Shown: positions 45,329-57,636, numbered from the stretch's first letter. The stretch is 64,000 nt of DNA from Globodera rostochiensis (GCA_018350325.1 JAEVLN010000001.1:5733254-5797253), one strand, 5' to 3'. The notes: generated from the sequence alone by a model not told the origin. A program made the numbers and translations.

Positions 45329-47002
45329 ACGGCGACAACGCCATTAAACTACTCGCCAATCAACCGGTTACGGAAAAGACCAACAAAAAGGACAAACACA
45401 AGCATAAGCCGAAGAGAAAGCAAAGCCCGAAAAATGAGACGCTGAGCAACTCTGTGGACGATGAAAGTTTGTTTTTGTTGTTTTGTTTTAATAAATCAGA
45501 TAGGAATTCCCAAAACTCACTTGTTTTAGTAACATAAAATCGGCAAAAAACACCAAAAATAACGCGTAAATGTCTCAGTTAGTTTCATAAATCAATTTAG
45601 TTGTGGTGGAAAAAGCTGAGAGTTCGTTCTGCGAGCCTTCGGAATTGGATAAGAAAGTCGAAATGGAGGCGGCCGAAGTGAAGAAGTCTGAGGATGATTG
45701 GATTCCGTCCAAGCAAAAGGGCAAAATGGAAAAGAAACAGAAAGGGAAGTCCAAAAGTCCGTCGACTAAGGTGGAGGTGAATATGCAAATGGCGGCAGCT
45801 GAATACGACGGGAAGGAAATTTTGGAGGGAAAATGCGTGGACAAATTCGAGGAATTGGAGAAGGACAAAGAAGAGGTTGTGGAGAAGAGCGTTTCTGCCA
45901 CCCCAACTGAGGCAGTGAAAGCGATCGTTCGACCTGTTGATGAGAAGGTTGAAGCAGTGCAGCATTCTGCAAAGAAGACCAGGAAGAATGGTTGTTCATG
46001 TCCATCCATCCTATCAACTTCGCGTTCGTTTGCGACTTCGCTGTTCATTGTCATCCTTTTCAATGGCCCAATGTTCTGCATTGGGCAAACTACAACTACA
46101 GAGATGTGGAATGAGACCATTGGCGGGGTTAATTTCCAGGGAGGCCTCCCTGTTCCGGTTGAATCTACATCTGCATCAACAGTTTCGACAAATGTAGAAG
46201 CATTTTTATCCCAAGTTGCCAAACTACCATGGGGGTGGGCAATTTGTGTTTGCGCGGTTTGCCTTTTCCTGGCAATAATTGGCGAGCGATGGAAGAGGGT
46301 AATTTTAGTTTTGGGCGGAAAGCTGTTCAAATCTCTCTATTTTAATGACAAGAAGAAAGCAAAGCAACCGGCACAGGGAAAAGGCAAACAAGGTAAAGGA
46401 AAGGTGGGTGAGGAGCTGATTGGATTAATTTTTGGACTTATCAGCGGCCAAATCTGCGGAATCTGAAAGCATGGACTCGGCAATGATCTCCGACAAGCCA
46501 ATGAAACAAAATGCTGCACCGGAGAAAACATCAGAGGTGGTTTTACATATTTTTGCAGTCATGCTGATCAAACAAGCCTTTTTTTTTAAAGGGCGCAAAG
46601 AAGGCAAAGCAACCGGCACAGGAAAAGGGCAAAAAAGGTAAAGGAAAGGTGGGTGAGGAGCTGATTGGATTAATTTTTGGACTTATCAGCGGCCAAATCT
46701 GCGGAATCTGAAAGCATGGACTCGGCAATGATCTCCGACAAGCCAATGAAACAAAATGCTGCACCGGAGAAAACATCAGAGGTGGTTTTACATATTTTTG
46801 CAGTCATGCTGATCAAACAACCCTTCTTTTTTTTGAGGGCGCAAAAAAAGCAAAGCAACCGGCGGCACACGGAAAGGGCAAAAAAGGTAAAGGAAGGGAA
46901 GGATCTAATTAATTTATGGATTTTTTTTAAGCTAAATCTGCTGCATCTGAAACCATGGACCCGGCGGTCGGTGCAGGTAAGAGGGTTAAAGAGGTTGACT
47001 AA
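45292..47002 (+). CDS. Unrecognised Lys/Glu-rich membrane protein starting in duplicated NELF-B sequence
   Basis: An ATG at 45292, directly after a 'tctcatcag' acceptor, opens a frame whose first dozen residues (MAVADPHWAHLL) are NELF-B sequence. It then changes to NGDNAIKLLANQPVTEK and a Lys-rich run (KKDKHKHKPKRKQ). After an intron (~45467-45600) comes a long exon to ~46405: charged residues, a hydrophobic segment SFATSLFIVILFNGPMFCIG, a Thr/Ser-rich loop with a possible NET glycosylation site, a second hydrophobic segment WGWAICVCAVCLFLAIIGER, and a basic KGKQGKGK end. Alternating short exons follow (46442-46535, 46594-46650, 46688-46780, ~46840-46895), ending AKSAASETMDPAV and KRVKEVD, stop 47002. 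I recognise no family. Whether translation really begins at 45292 or further upstream is unknown. Confidence 0.55.
46362..46930 (+). repeat. Tandem 245-bp duplication containing two exons
   Basis: A 245-bp unit made of an exon encoding AKSAESESMDSAMISDKPMK, an intron, an exon encoding AKKAKQPAQ and GKGK, and the next intron occurs at about 46362-46606 and 46607-46851, then again in degraded form to ~46930. Each copy keeps its splice sites, so the repeat adds in-frame protein modules. Confidence 0.75.
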
Positions 47003-48387
47003 TTAATTTGCGGGCCTTCAACAAAAGGAGACAGCTTAAATAGGTGGGGGTCGACCCCCCCCCCCCCCCCCCATAACTTTGGCGCTCAGGATGTCTGGCG
47101 GGCACTTAACATCGTTTTCCAAAGGGTCGAAATAATCAGAGTCACGGACCCCGTTCCGGTCGGGGCGGGACTAACTGGGGAAAAAAAATTTGGTTGGACG
47201 AACTCACAAAACCATAGGGAACCGCCGCCGGACTCTTAACACTCCTGAAAATCTTCAAAATTTGCCGTCTTTTTTAAATTTGGTTCCAAATCTTAACAAG
47301 ATTCATTAAAAGTTCAAAAAAAATTTCCTGGCGGAGCTTATCGGGCCCGGTTTTTCCCGATCCCGGTTCAAAATGCTGGTCCCGATCCCGGCTTTCACGG
47401 TCCTGGTTAATTCCGGTCCCGATTTTTCCCAAAAATCCCGCTCCCGACCTACTATAAATTAAGGTATGCAAAAAGACATCGAAGTTGTGGTTGTACCACC
47501 GTTTGATGAAACGGCACTTTTGCCAAAACCTAAAGCAAGAGCGGACTCGATGTTCGAGTTTTGACGACTGCCCTCGACTTCATGGAGCAGCTGCAGACAT
47601 TTCAGGGAATGCTTCAGGCCAGCAATAATCGGCACAAATTTGATCATCTTCGTCTTTTTTTGTTGTTGTTTTCACCGTGTCTTGTTTTCTCTACCTGGTC
47701 TTCATTTTGCTTTGTTTCTTCAATGGAATAAATAATATGCATTCCCCCATTTAGGCAGGAGAGGGACGTTTAGGCCCCAAAGATAAAATAAAAAAAACAC
47801 TACTTCTAATCTTTGCCTTAGCATTTTTTTTAAACATATATGCGGTCCACTTTGGACTGACAAGGCGTATGTGAAGTACGGGTGGACGCGCGTTCACGTC
47901 TCCTGGAGTGGAATGGTCGTGTCTAATGAGAATTGTTCCGCATCGATGGACCACATTGGTCGCATTGTGTCCGCCTCTTAAAGGTCTGCAGGGGACGAAG
48001 AAGAAAGTTCGGAAATATTTGAAAATACCTAATAATCGTGTAATTCACTCTCCCTCCCCTCTACCCCTCATTTTCCGGTTGTTTGTAAATTGTTGTCGGC
48101 ATAAAATTAAAGAGCTTCATTCCACTTTCCATATTTATTAACAAACATTTAAATTAATCAACAAAATCTCATTTTGACGTCGACCGATCCCCCAACCCTT
48201 TTTGTGCCCCCATCATCCGATCGTTCAGTATTTGTTTCTGCCGTATTCGTCCCCCCCTTTCTTAGTAGTGGTTGTTTTGCTGGTACTTTGTTCGCCGCTG
48301 CACTGTTCGTATAAAAAATTGAGCTGGACAAGAAAGGGAATGAGAGGAAAAATGACCCGCGAGCTTAATTAATATTATTGTTTTCCG
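47003..48387. other. Intergenic; possible short coding fragment at 47466-47645
   Basis: It contains an 18-C run near 47058 and a patch of repeated 'cccgatcccgg' (47340-47445). At 47466-47561 the plus strand reads a protein-like frame beginning MQKDIEVVVVPPFDE. A shifted frame at ~47575-47645 reads LDFMEQLQTFQGMLQASNN. The two would need an intron or a 1-2 base shift to join. I do not recognise them. The remainder to 48387 shows nothing definite. Confidence 0.35.
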
Positions 48388-51300
48388 TCATTTTACATCT
48401 TTTGATTCTCCCCATTCTGCCTCGTGAAGACGTGAAAGATGCAGAAACACCCGTTCGAGGGAATTTTGAGTCAAAGAAAAGTCAACGATCTTTGGAAGGT
48501 CGCTATCAGCTGGCAAAATGGCATTCTCCTTGAAATAAATGATGAAAAGCAATGACTTTTAAACAAATTGAGGAAGTCTACCGGATATTCGTCAGCGAAT
48601 GTCTGAACGTCTCGGTATACCTTACTCCAACAAACAGTGTCCCGCTTGGGAAGTTCCCATTCGTATACATTTCCCGATGGAAGGTCCACCGTTGCCTTGC
48701 CCTGAAAATTGAAATGTGTTTGGTTTAGAATCAAACTGGCAAAGCGTCACCTCAAACTTTTTAAACACACATTTCTTCAGAAATTTAAACACTCGATCAT
48801 TGGGATTTGAGACCGTAATTGTCAGTTTGTAATATTGTCCATATCTGAAAAATAAATTGGTAATTAAATAGAAAAACCAAATAATGGAATCGGACACAGA
48901 GCTTCGGTAATAGGCGAGCAATCTTTATTACCCACTACTAATCCGAAGGATTTAGCCCAAGTAAGCGGGTGTTCGGTCTACCAACAACTCCAACCTGGTT
49001 TTTAGATGCTGACTACTGCCAATTCCAATCAATTTGCCCTTGTTGATGAAGGCTATTCGGTTGCAGAGCGCCTCACATTCGTCCATCGAATGAGAAGTGA
49101 GCAGAATTGCAATGTTTTGTTGACGAATTTCACGGATAAGTTTCCAAATGCTGTGTCGAGTTGATGGGTCCATTCGTGCTGTGGGTTCGTCCAATATTAT
49201 GAAGTTGGAACGGGCGAGCAATGCGAGTCCGAGAGAAATTCGACGCCGCTGTCCTCCACTAAATGTTTTCTTAACTTTTAAGAAATTCATCAGTTCTTGT
49301 GCCTGTTATCTCTGATCAATTTGTCTGCCTGGTCATCCATTTGTATGCAATGCAAAATGGTCCGGACTTTATCTGACACATCCGAAAACCCGTTCAAACT
49401 CGCCGCCAAAGTCAACACTTCACGTCCAGTTAGTTCCATGGGAAGAGCATCAAACTGAGGACAATATCCAATCGGCGGACGCCTGAAGACATCCTTTCCA
49501 CAATAGCTCCAGTCAGTGTGCCAAATGCACTCTTTCACCTGATGTTTGAAACAAGTTGAACGATCATCCACCAACGATTTCAGAAGGAAACCCGGCAAAC
49601 AAGAAAAAATCGTCCCAACCACAACCCCAGCAATGGCAGCTGAAACTCGCAATAACGAATTTTCTTCATGGTTTTTGTTTGCAATGTCGTAAATGGCAAT
49701 CTTAGGGCTGATGACGACTAAAAATGAACGAATGGGCTTATATAATATATGAAAATAAAAATAAAATCCTTGAATCTTTTTATATAATTCCAATCGAATT
49801 TAAGATATTTATTCGTTAGAAAAATCCCCGACCCCACTCACAGTCTTTTCCCAACAATGCATTGGTCACAAAAGATAAGGCCATCGGCGCCGAATGAAGC
49901 GCAACTCCGCTAAAGTGAGCTACGAGCTGGATTTTCGAGTGATTGTTGTGTTCGGAAGCTCCAATAACCAACGGGTAGTTTTGATCATCTGTCCCACATG
50001 GAATTTTTTTGGCAAGCTCGTTGAAATTATTTTTATATTGCGCACTTTCTAAAAAAATAATTAATAACTACCAAGTGCAAAAATTCTGATTTTTCTATAG
50101 GTAATATACTCCTAAGTTTTTTTCAGCTAAACTATTAGGGGGATGGATAAAACCGCAGAGCTTACTGCTAAAAATTGCTCCCCCCATACTTACCAGCAAA
50201 TTGCAGCTGAAAAGAAAAGTACTGATTAGCTGCAGCAGGCGACAACGAACGTTCGACATAGTTGCGTTGTTTTACATTAACGAGTAGGGTAGTCGGGATG
50301 ACGAAGGCCAAAAGTAAAAGAATAAAAGACCCAAAAGAGTCAAATGGGTTGCGCAAAGCCCAGCGAAGCTGGCGACAAAGAATTGCTGTGATTTGTTTGA
50401 CCCAAAGACGAAAGTCCAAAAAGCTCTGCAGGAATGAAGGTTTAATACAAATCTTATTTCTATTGTTCATCTACCAAGACTTTTACCTGTTGCTGACGCA
50501 ACCCAAATAAATCGTCTGCAGGTTTCATCGGTTCATCCACTGAATCTGTCCCATCAGCAGCAGTATCGGCAGGTTCATTCACCCTAAACCCAATACAATT
50601 GCAATATAATAAGTTCGGGTTTACCTGAGGAACACTTCTTCAATAGTGTTCAGAGAAAGACCGAATGATTTTATTGGCTTTTGGTCGCCTTTCATCTGTT
50701 CAAGCTCCTCGAAAGTATTTGCGTAACTAAAAAAGTCGAATTAAAACGACAAAACTAATTTATTACTGTTTTTTGTCCTGCGATGGTAAAATGACAGAAA
50801 ATTCGGGCAAGTTTTGTGTGTTTCCAATGTATGCGCTGGGTAATTGCTTCCGAATTACAGTAAAAATTGTTATGAGAGCAGCATCAAAGTTTTTTTGAAC
50901 GGCTTCCATGCTCTCCATAGATGTTCCGCTACCAATATTAAGCACCTTACAAATAAAAAATTTTCCTTGTTCAATAAATATTATAACATACGACGGTCAG
51001 AACATATCCCATTCCAAATCGATTTTTGAGAAATCGTGGCGATCCGTTGCACTCCAAACGCCCGTTCACAATGATCACAATTCGATCGCCCAATGTGTCC
51101 GCCTCCTCCATATACTGTGTCGTCAGAAGAATTGTCCTTAGAAGTACTATAATTAATTTCTAAAAAGCAATAAATTTACAACCTGTCATGCTTTATCTTT
51201 TCCAACATCTGACCAAGCTCACGGCGAGCTTCCGGGTCCATTCCGGCACTCGGCTCGTCCAGCAGCACAACACGACTATTCGCAATCAATGCAATTGCCA

Positions 51301-54300
51301 CGCAAAGCTTTCGTTTTTGCCCACCACTCAATTTGCGAGCTTGCTTAAGAGAAACAAATGTAATGTGAATTCACGCAACAGCGAATAATCATCAAAATTT
51401 CTGTAAAAAACGCAAAGAATTGGATAAATCTCTTAACAAAAATGGGGTTGGAACGAACTTTTGATATGCACAACCGAAAGGAATGGTTGTAACACTAAAT
51501 TATTTTTTGTTATCTATTTAAAACAAAACTGATTATGTAAATATGGAATTAGAAAATTGACCATGTCCAATAAAGCTTCGATGCCCATTTCTTCTGCTAC
51601 TCGCTGGATTTCTTGTCCGAGCGCATTCTTTCCATGAAGTCCATTCAGCCTGCCACTTTTAATGCCAGCATAAAACTGAAAATGCTCTCTGATGGTGAGA
51701 TGCTCGAACAATGGATTGTACTGTGGACAAAAGCCTAAAAAACAGTTTGAATTATTGCAATAAGAAGTCTGACCAAATTGCCTCTCACCCATGTTATCCT
51801 GACATTGGCGCAGTTCCGTCTTTAGATCATCGCCACAAATCAGCACTTGACCGGAATCGTAGTTGAGCATACCGGTCAATACAGAAAACGTCGTAGACTT
51901 CCCGGCACCATTGCGACCCAAAAGAACAGTAATTTGTCCTCTCAACGCTTCCAAGGAGAGATTGTCGACGGCAAATTGCCCTGAGGGCCATTTCTTGCAC
52001 ATTTTGTTCACAACAATGTCCGATTCGTCTCTCATCACGGAATACGGCTCAACATCATTGTTGGGGATTTCCGAATCCGCCTCGTCTATTTCATTGTCCA
52101 ATGCTGATTTTCTCATCGAAAATGTCTTGAATCCAAAAAACTAAAATCAAGCATTCTCAGCAGAAAAAACGTTTTTCGGTTACAAACCCGAAGAAAGAAG
52201 AGCGGATGATGCTTGGAGGCGCCTTTCGCCGGCATAACCATAGCAACATAAAAGGCCAGTAAGGAGAAGAAAAAGGCGTCAAACAAAAGCATCAAAAAGA
52301 CAATTCCGACAAGAAACTGATCTTTGGCGAACATCGACAGCCACCCAGTCTTTAGCTCTAAAAAAAAATTCAAAACGTCCTTTAACGTTATGTTTTATAA
52401 ATCAACATACGATACAAAATTATGAGTTCTCATAAAAAACGAACGTCTGTTTTCCGATCGCAGAAAGAAAGTAACGGCGATATCGATGGCGTAAATGGGA
52501 TTGAGCGACTCGAGAATACATAAAGGGAGAGCATTGATATCCGGCGGGTACCATAATGGGAACATGGCCATGATGGCCAAAACAAGAAACGGTCCAATTT
52601 GAGTAAACTTCTTGAACAAAATCCCCAGAAACAAGGCCAACACAAGCGTTGTTACGCAAAACAAGATGAGCATACAGATGTACAAAGACGGAGAAGTGTA
52701 CTGGTGTAAAAAAGAAATTTAAATAGTCGTCCATATCAACAACTTTTAATTATTATTAATTTAAAAACAGAAAAAAACCTCGAGGTGCTTATTTGCACAC
52801 ACTGCACTGAATGTTACAGCAAATGGCAGCATTTTCACTGCAGCAATCAAAAAGTGCGACGTATAGAACGCCAATTGATTCAAGCCCATAAACGACATGT
52901 ATGTCTTAAGGGTAATCAAAATTAGAGGTTATCGATTTAAAATTGAAGAGTTGGCGGGTCCGGCGCAGTCTTTTGCATTTGATGCACATTGATCAAACGG
53001 GATCCAGGGACGTAGCCAGGGGGGGGGCGGGGGGGGGGAATTCCCCCCCCCGAAATGAAATTTCAGAAAAAAAAAACAAGAGGGGGGACCCTATTGTTTT
53101 ACACTTTTACAGCTTTTTGATCAATTTTCTTAACAAATTGCCATCAAAAATCAAAAAAATTTTCCCGGCGGCGCCTATCGGCACCACCGGGCCGCTCCTG
53201 GCGCTCAAATGGGAATGCCATCTGAGCGCCGCGCTCAGATGGATCAATTCCCCCCTCCGAAATTTTTTTCTAGCTACGTCCCTGACGGGATCAATCATTT
53301 TTTTGAAATAAAGCCTGCTGCCGTACGGGAGTTGAGAGGAAGGGAAAAAGTCGGTTCTAACAACGATCGTACCATAATCCACGAGTCTCTTTCCAATGCG
53401 ATGTCCTTTAGCATAAAAAGAGCAGAGAGAAGTGCAAGTGCAAACTGCAATTGAGCTATAGACATTTTAGCCAAATTGTCTTCGGCCCGGATCGGCATGC
53501 GAACATGCTGAACTTCGACATTCAAAAGACTGACGTTTCCCCTAACCTAAAACAATACAAAACTTAGTACGCATAAAAAAAAATGCCAACCAATTCGATA
53601 AATGCCTTCTCAATTGCGTATTGGAGAGATAGGAAGCCGCTCTCCCAATAATTAGACACATCGGGTCCGCCGTCCTGCCAAAATTCGCTAATTCCCTCTT
53701 TGTTCCACCTTAACAGTTTGACGCTTCTTGGCAACAGAATGACGTAATCCAACTCAGGCACTCGCTTGTGAATTTTGGAAAAGTAAACACCTCCTAAAGA
53801 TTTTGAAATTAAAAGTATTTCTCAGAAACTAAATACCGATGAATTTTGGGCACCCGCCATAATTCGAATCCAAATCACTAAACAGCGCCTCTTTCATCGT
53901 TTCAAGATCAACAAAAGGATGTGTCACAAAGTCCAGACGGCTACTGTTGTACCATTTCACAAGCATATTCATGCTGTTATTGGCATCTTTTTCATCACAG
54001 GACGAACTGCAACTAAAAATGAAAAACATTTAATTATGCTTTCTTAGAGGTGTCTTGATAAAAGCAATCTTTTGAATTTACTTTACTACCATTGGCTTCT
54101 AAATTAAGAGGAATACCTGTATGCCAATGTGATGTGCTGCTGGCGGTCCTCGCAAGTCCAAGTGTCGTAAATGGAAGGTAAATATCCACTGATAAGATCC
54201 TCATAACCGCCCTTTATTGGGACTGAAAACTCATCATGCGCAGTAGCTTTTTTTATTCGCTAAACAATGGAATGAACGAAAAGTCGACTAAAAAAGAAAA

Positions 54301-54457
54301 ACAAAACAAATACCTTAACACTGTTAATTGCAATAATCATAAGAAATGACAAAAAAACAAGAGCAAGAAACTCGCAAAGAGTTGACCACATTCTTCGACG
54401 CATTAGTATCTGATGCTTCCAGCAAAGCAGAGCAATTTGTGACCAAAATCTCATCAT
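48388..54457 (-). CDS. ABCA-family full ABC transporter with anomalous second half
   Basis: ABCA proteins are lipid-moving transporters with two TMD-NBD halves. The start [15 protein letters not shown] (54457) and first TM helix match ABCA N-termini. A large extracellular region follows (54250-53530). TMD1 includes [20 protein letters not shown] (~52890), [20 protein letters not shown] (~52655) and a helix near 52290. NBD1 is complete: Walker [10 protein letters not shown] (~51910), Q-loop [12 protein letters not shown], signature LSGGQKRK, Walker [13 protein letters not shown] (~51265). TMD2 starts at ~50430 ([20 protein letters not shown]). NBD2 shows the Q-loop [10 protein letters not shown] (~49470), signature SGGQRRR, Walker [13 protein letters not shown] and H-loop TSHSMDE (~49120). 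The C-terminal regulatory tail ends [15 protein letters not shown] and stops at 48388. Most of TMD2's last helices and the NBD2 Walker A are not found, and frames around 49500 conflict. Nematode relatives include CED-7/ABT proteins. Confidence 0.78.
53005..53284. mobile_element. hAT-type MITE in an ABCA intron
   Basis: Terminal inverted repeats CAGGGACGTAGC and (reverse complement of the right end) CAGGGACGTAGC enclose 280 bp. An exact 8-bp duplication ACGGGATC flanks it (52997-53004 and 53285-53292). Eight-base duplications are the hAT hallmark. The interior has long G and C runs and a 25-bp near-palindrome at 53217-53241 (CCATCTGAGCG / CGCTCAGATGG). No transposase is present. Confidence 0.85.
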
Positions 54458-54686
54458 ATCTTAAGAAAAAATAAAAAGGAAATCTTATGTGAACAAATAA
54501 TAATGAACTGCAGCAGATCGGGCGAGAAAAAAATCCGACTATCCTTCGGAATCGCGGTCCCGACGAAATAAAATTTTAAAATATTGAACGGAAACAAAAA
54601 AAAAATTCCGACCTACATAGGTACTCTGGACAAGTGAAATCTATAATTCGAAAGTAAATTTGCTTCATATTCGTTTCGTTGCAAAA
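54458..54686. promoter_or_regulatory. Shared 5' region of the ABCA and GID8 genes
   Basis: Only about 230 bp separate the divergent starts at 54457 and 54687. An acceptor-like 'ttcttaag' (minus strand) precedes the ABCA start. A shared promoter is inferred from spacing alone. Confidence 0.35.
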
Positions 54687-55727
54687 TGAGCGAAAGCGAT
54701 GAACTTTTCGGCCATTTGCCGCCGCTGAGTTACGCAGCGAAGGAAGAGGAATTCGACTCAGATTCCAGTAAAGATTAGCTCAATTTACCTAAGTGCATTT
54801 ACTTCCTTCAAACCTTTAGCCTGGTTTAATTTGTTTATGGATGAAGCAAGTGAAGATTTTGACTCTAACAAACTGCACGAACTTGTGGTTGAATATTTGG
54901 TGTTCAGCGGTTACAAAGAAGCAGGTGAATTTTTTTTTTTTGAATTTTAATAGAATTATTATTGTTTTAGCTGAAATGTTGGTTGAGGATGCCGAGTTAC
55001 CTTCATTAAACACCGCAGCCATTGCAACGTCCAAAAATGTTGACACGCTAGAAAAACGCAACGCTATTCGCAACGCCGTAATTTCGGGATCGGTCGAGTC
55101 GGCGTTGTTTCTTGTCAACGAAATTGCACCAACATTGCTCGGCAATAACGCAACACTTCATTTTAAACTTCTCAGACAGCAGCTGGTTGAGCTAATCCGA
55201 AATAAGTAAAGTATTTAGTCCGAATAATTTTTTCTACTCTTTTTCGTTTTGTCTGGTTATGGACGCAGACCGAACAGGCAATAAATAATAGTATAAAATT
55301 CAGAAATGTTGACCAAGTTTTGAACTTCTCTCAACAGAATTTGGTGGATAAATGTAAGGAAATTCCTGCCGAGCTGTTTGCCAAGCTCGAACAGACCTAT
55401 GCACTTTTGGCATTTGACAGTCCCGAGAATTCTCCTTTTGGCTATTTGATGGTTGGTATCGTTAAAATTTCTTCGTCCATTATATTTTCTCTTTTTTAGT
55501 GTCTTAACCAACGGAACATTTTGGCCTACGAACTGAACGAAGCGATTTTGGCAGCGTTGCACAAGCCCTGTGTGTCTCGACTCGAACAACTTTATCGGTT
55601 GATGGTGTGGAACCAACACCATCTCAAAACAAAGAATGATGGCACAAAATTGACGCCCGAAGCAGTGGAGGAGGTGTCAAAGAACCTTTTTTCGAAAGAC
55701 GACGACTCGTTGAATGAGTTACTCTGA
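54687..55727 (+). CDS. GID8 (TWA1) homologue, LisH-CTLH-CRA subunit of the CTLH/GID ubiquitin ligase
   Basis: GID8 is a core scaffold of the GID/CTLH E3 complex that degrades metabolic and developmental targets. Five exons join in frame: 54687-54767, 54820-54924, 54971-55205, 55304-55451 and 55500-55727. After an acidic start (MSESDELFGHLPPL) comes a LisH-like segment KLHELVVEYLVFSGYKEAAE. CTLH follows: RNAIRNAVISGSVESALFLV, then LHFKLLRQQLVELIRNKN. The CRA region includes ELFAKLEQTYALLAFDSPEN and SPFGYL, the family's most conserved stretch, then AYELNEAILAALHKP. Collinearity with animal GID8 (recalled) is complete; length (~265 codons) is a little above the usual ~230 because of the extra N- and C-terminal residues. 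The stop is 144 bp upstream of the next gene's start, so an operon is possible. Confidence 0.9.
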
Positions 55728-55870
55728 ACTTTCTCTGTATAAAATATTTACCATAACATATTTTTCAACCAAATTTTTTTTGGTTTGTTGCTTACAATTG
55801 CGTATATTTGTCAATATATTCGTTTTTGAATTGTTTATTCATTTTACTTTACGTCAGTGAAAAGTGGACG

Positions 55871-57227
55871 ATGGAATTTGGTGGATTGCATAGCAATTTC
55901 GTGCCCCATTCACCTCTGTCGTATTCGACTTCATATTCGCCGATGTCGCCGCTGAAGGATCAGCAAGTTAAATGTGTTAATGAGATCATTGGCGACCTAG
56001 GGTTGGTATGTTGGATTGGAATTTTGGAATAAAACTGATCTTCACTCTCTCAGAAAGGAAAATGTTGGAGCTGCACCGCCTAACAAATCAATTTTGAAAA
56101 ACCCTACGACACTTTTCTTTAAAGAACAGCAAAAGAAACTTTTAAAAAACACCGCCGAAGCTTCAGTCGACTCGGCCAAAAAACTATCCGATTCTCAAAC
56201 AGCGCGCAAGGAAACGCTGAAAACGGTTGCGTTTGGACTGACTACGCGTCTTGAAGACACCGTTTTGGTAAGTACATAGAAAGGCAATTTTCATGACGAA
56301 ATTCATTTTTTTTAAGGCCAATCAGAGCAAAGTTCCGACATCTTCAAATGCAAAAATCAACAAGACTTTGATCTTCTCTCACGAGGCGCAATCACTGCAT
56401 AAAATTGTGCCAGCATTCCTTTTTTATCGCTAATTTGCTGTTTTGCCTTTTTAGGTGGTGGCACAGGAAGCAGAAATTGCCGAACTCAGAGGGAAGGTTG
56501 ATGATCTTATCGAGGCCGATGATCAACATCGTTGCGAGGAGCGTGAGCAGATGAACATCATCGCCGATTTGTCTACGCGTTTGATGTTGGTTGAACGGAC
56601 ATTAGCAAGCAGTACGAGTAATGATCGAAGACACTGTGAAGAAAATCGGGAACGGAGCAAAGCTTTGGCCGTTAAGCGCAGTGAAAGTGGCTATTTGATT
56701 GAGGAGGAGGACAAAACGTGTGTATTTTTTTTTTTTGTTATATTTGATTAAATTGGAGCGGACTGTCTTTAGAAAAGAACGGCTCGCGAAGACGAGTGTT
56801 GGCAAAAGAATGGTTCTGAAACAACGACAGCTGAACAATGAGAACAGCGGAGAACTAAACGCAGAAGGTAAACGGACATTTTAACTTTTTTAAAATTAAA
56901 AACCACCATAAATCTAGAATGAATTGTTTGTATTTTGTTGCGTTCACTTAGGGGCATGCTCCAATAGGGAAATAGCACGTCCCTACCGCTAAAAGATTAT
57001 TAGCGAATGTTAAAGTTTGACATTTAGTGGAGTGTATTCGTTCTCAACAACGAACGCCTGCATTTACTCCCGTTGACGAGGCGCCGGCACACCGGAATGA
57101 TATTCTGCAACGGTTGGACCAACAGATGCGCAAGAATCCGCATTTTGAGAACCGCATAAAGTCAATGTTGCGAGTATGGACTGACGATGTGCCTTCTCCG
57201 GTTGATGGCACTTCAATTTTGGAGTAG
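55871..57227 (+). CDS. Unrecognised coiled-coil protein
   Basis: Exons at about 55871-56002, 56053-56271, 56316-56405, 56455-56718, 56773-56866 and 57028-57227 give roughly 320 codons. The N-terminus is Ser/Pro-rich (FVPHSPLSYSTSYSPMSPLK) with several SP sites. Then come a Lys-rich helical stretch, a long predicted coiled coil (VAQEAEIAELRGKVDDLIEA onward) and a C-terminal part with QRTPAFTPVDE and NDILQRLDQQMRKNPHFENR. The SP/TP clusters suggest a proline-directed kinase substrate, perhaps cytoskeletal or chromosomal; this is inference. Close spacing to GID8 (144 bp) and the same strand suggest possible co-transcription. I know no family for it. Confidence 0.6.
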
Positions 57228-57286
57228 GAATTATTCCTTTTTGGCACTTACATTCTTAAAATCAACATTAAAGATATCCACGGGAG

Positions 57287-57636
57287 GAGAGCGGCGGGGG
57301 AGGAACTTCGATGGTCGTTCGAGTGACCACTCAACATCAGGAACTGTTTTACTCGTCATCTCCAGGTCGGAACAGAAAGGTGCAGCCTATCAGCAGAAGA
57401 CAGAAACTGCCAAATCAGCCGATTGTGAGCAAGACTCCATTTCGAAATTGAACATTTCAATAAACTTCCAGGTGACTGAACTGTCCGACAATGGTGTTGA
57501 AGAACAGCTCGAAACTGTGCCAAATGTTCGTCGAAGTGATCATTGTACCGACGATGCTGAATTCTTCCAAAATGAAGATGATCAGTTGGATGATGACAAT
57601 GCCTACTGCGCAGGGGAAGTTGCGCGAAGTTTTTAA
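57287..57636 (+). other. Possible extra exons downstream of the coiled-coil gene
   Basis: Two overlapping frames look partly protein-like: a basic one from ~57298 (TTQHQELFYSSSPGRNRK, then SRRQKLPNQPIVSKTP, stop ~57450) and an acidic one ending at 57636 (ELSDNGVEEQLE, DDQLDDDNAY). They may be an alternative 3' end of the coiled-coil gene or a small separate gene. The rest up to 57967 shows nothing definite. Confidence 0.3.
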
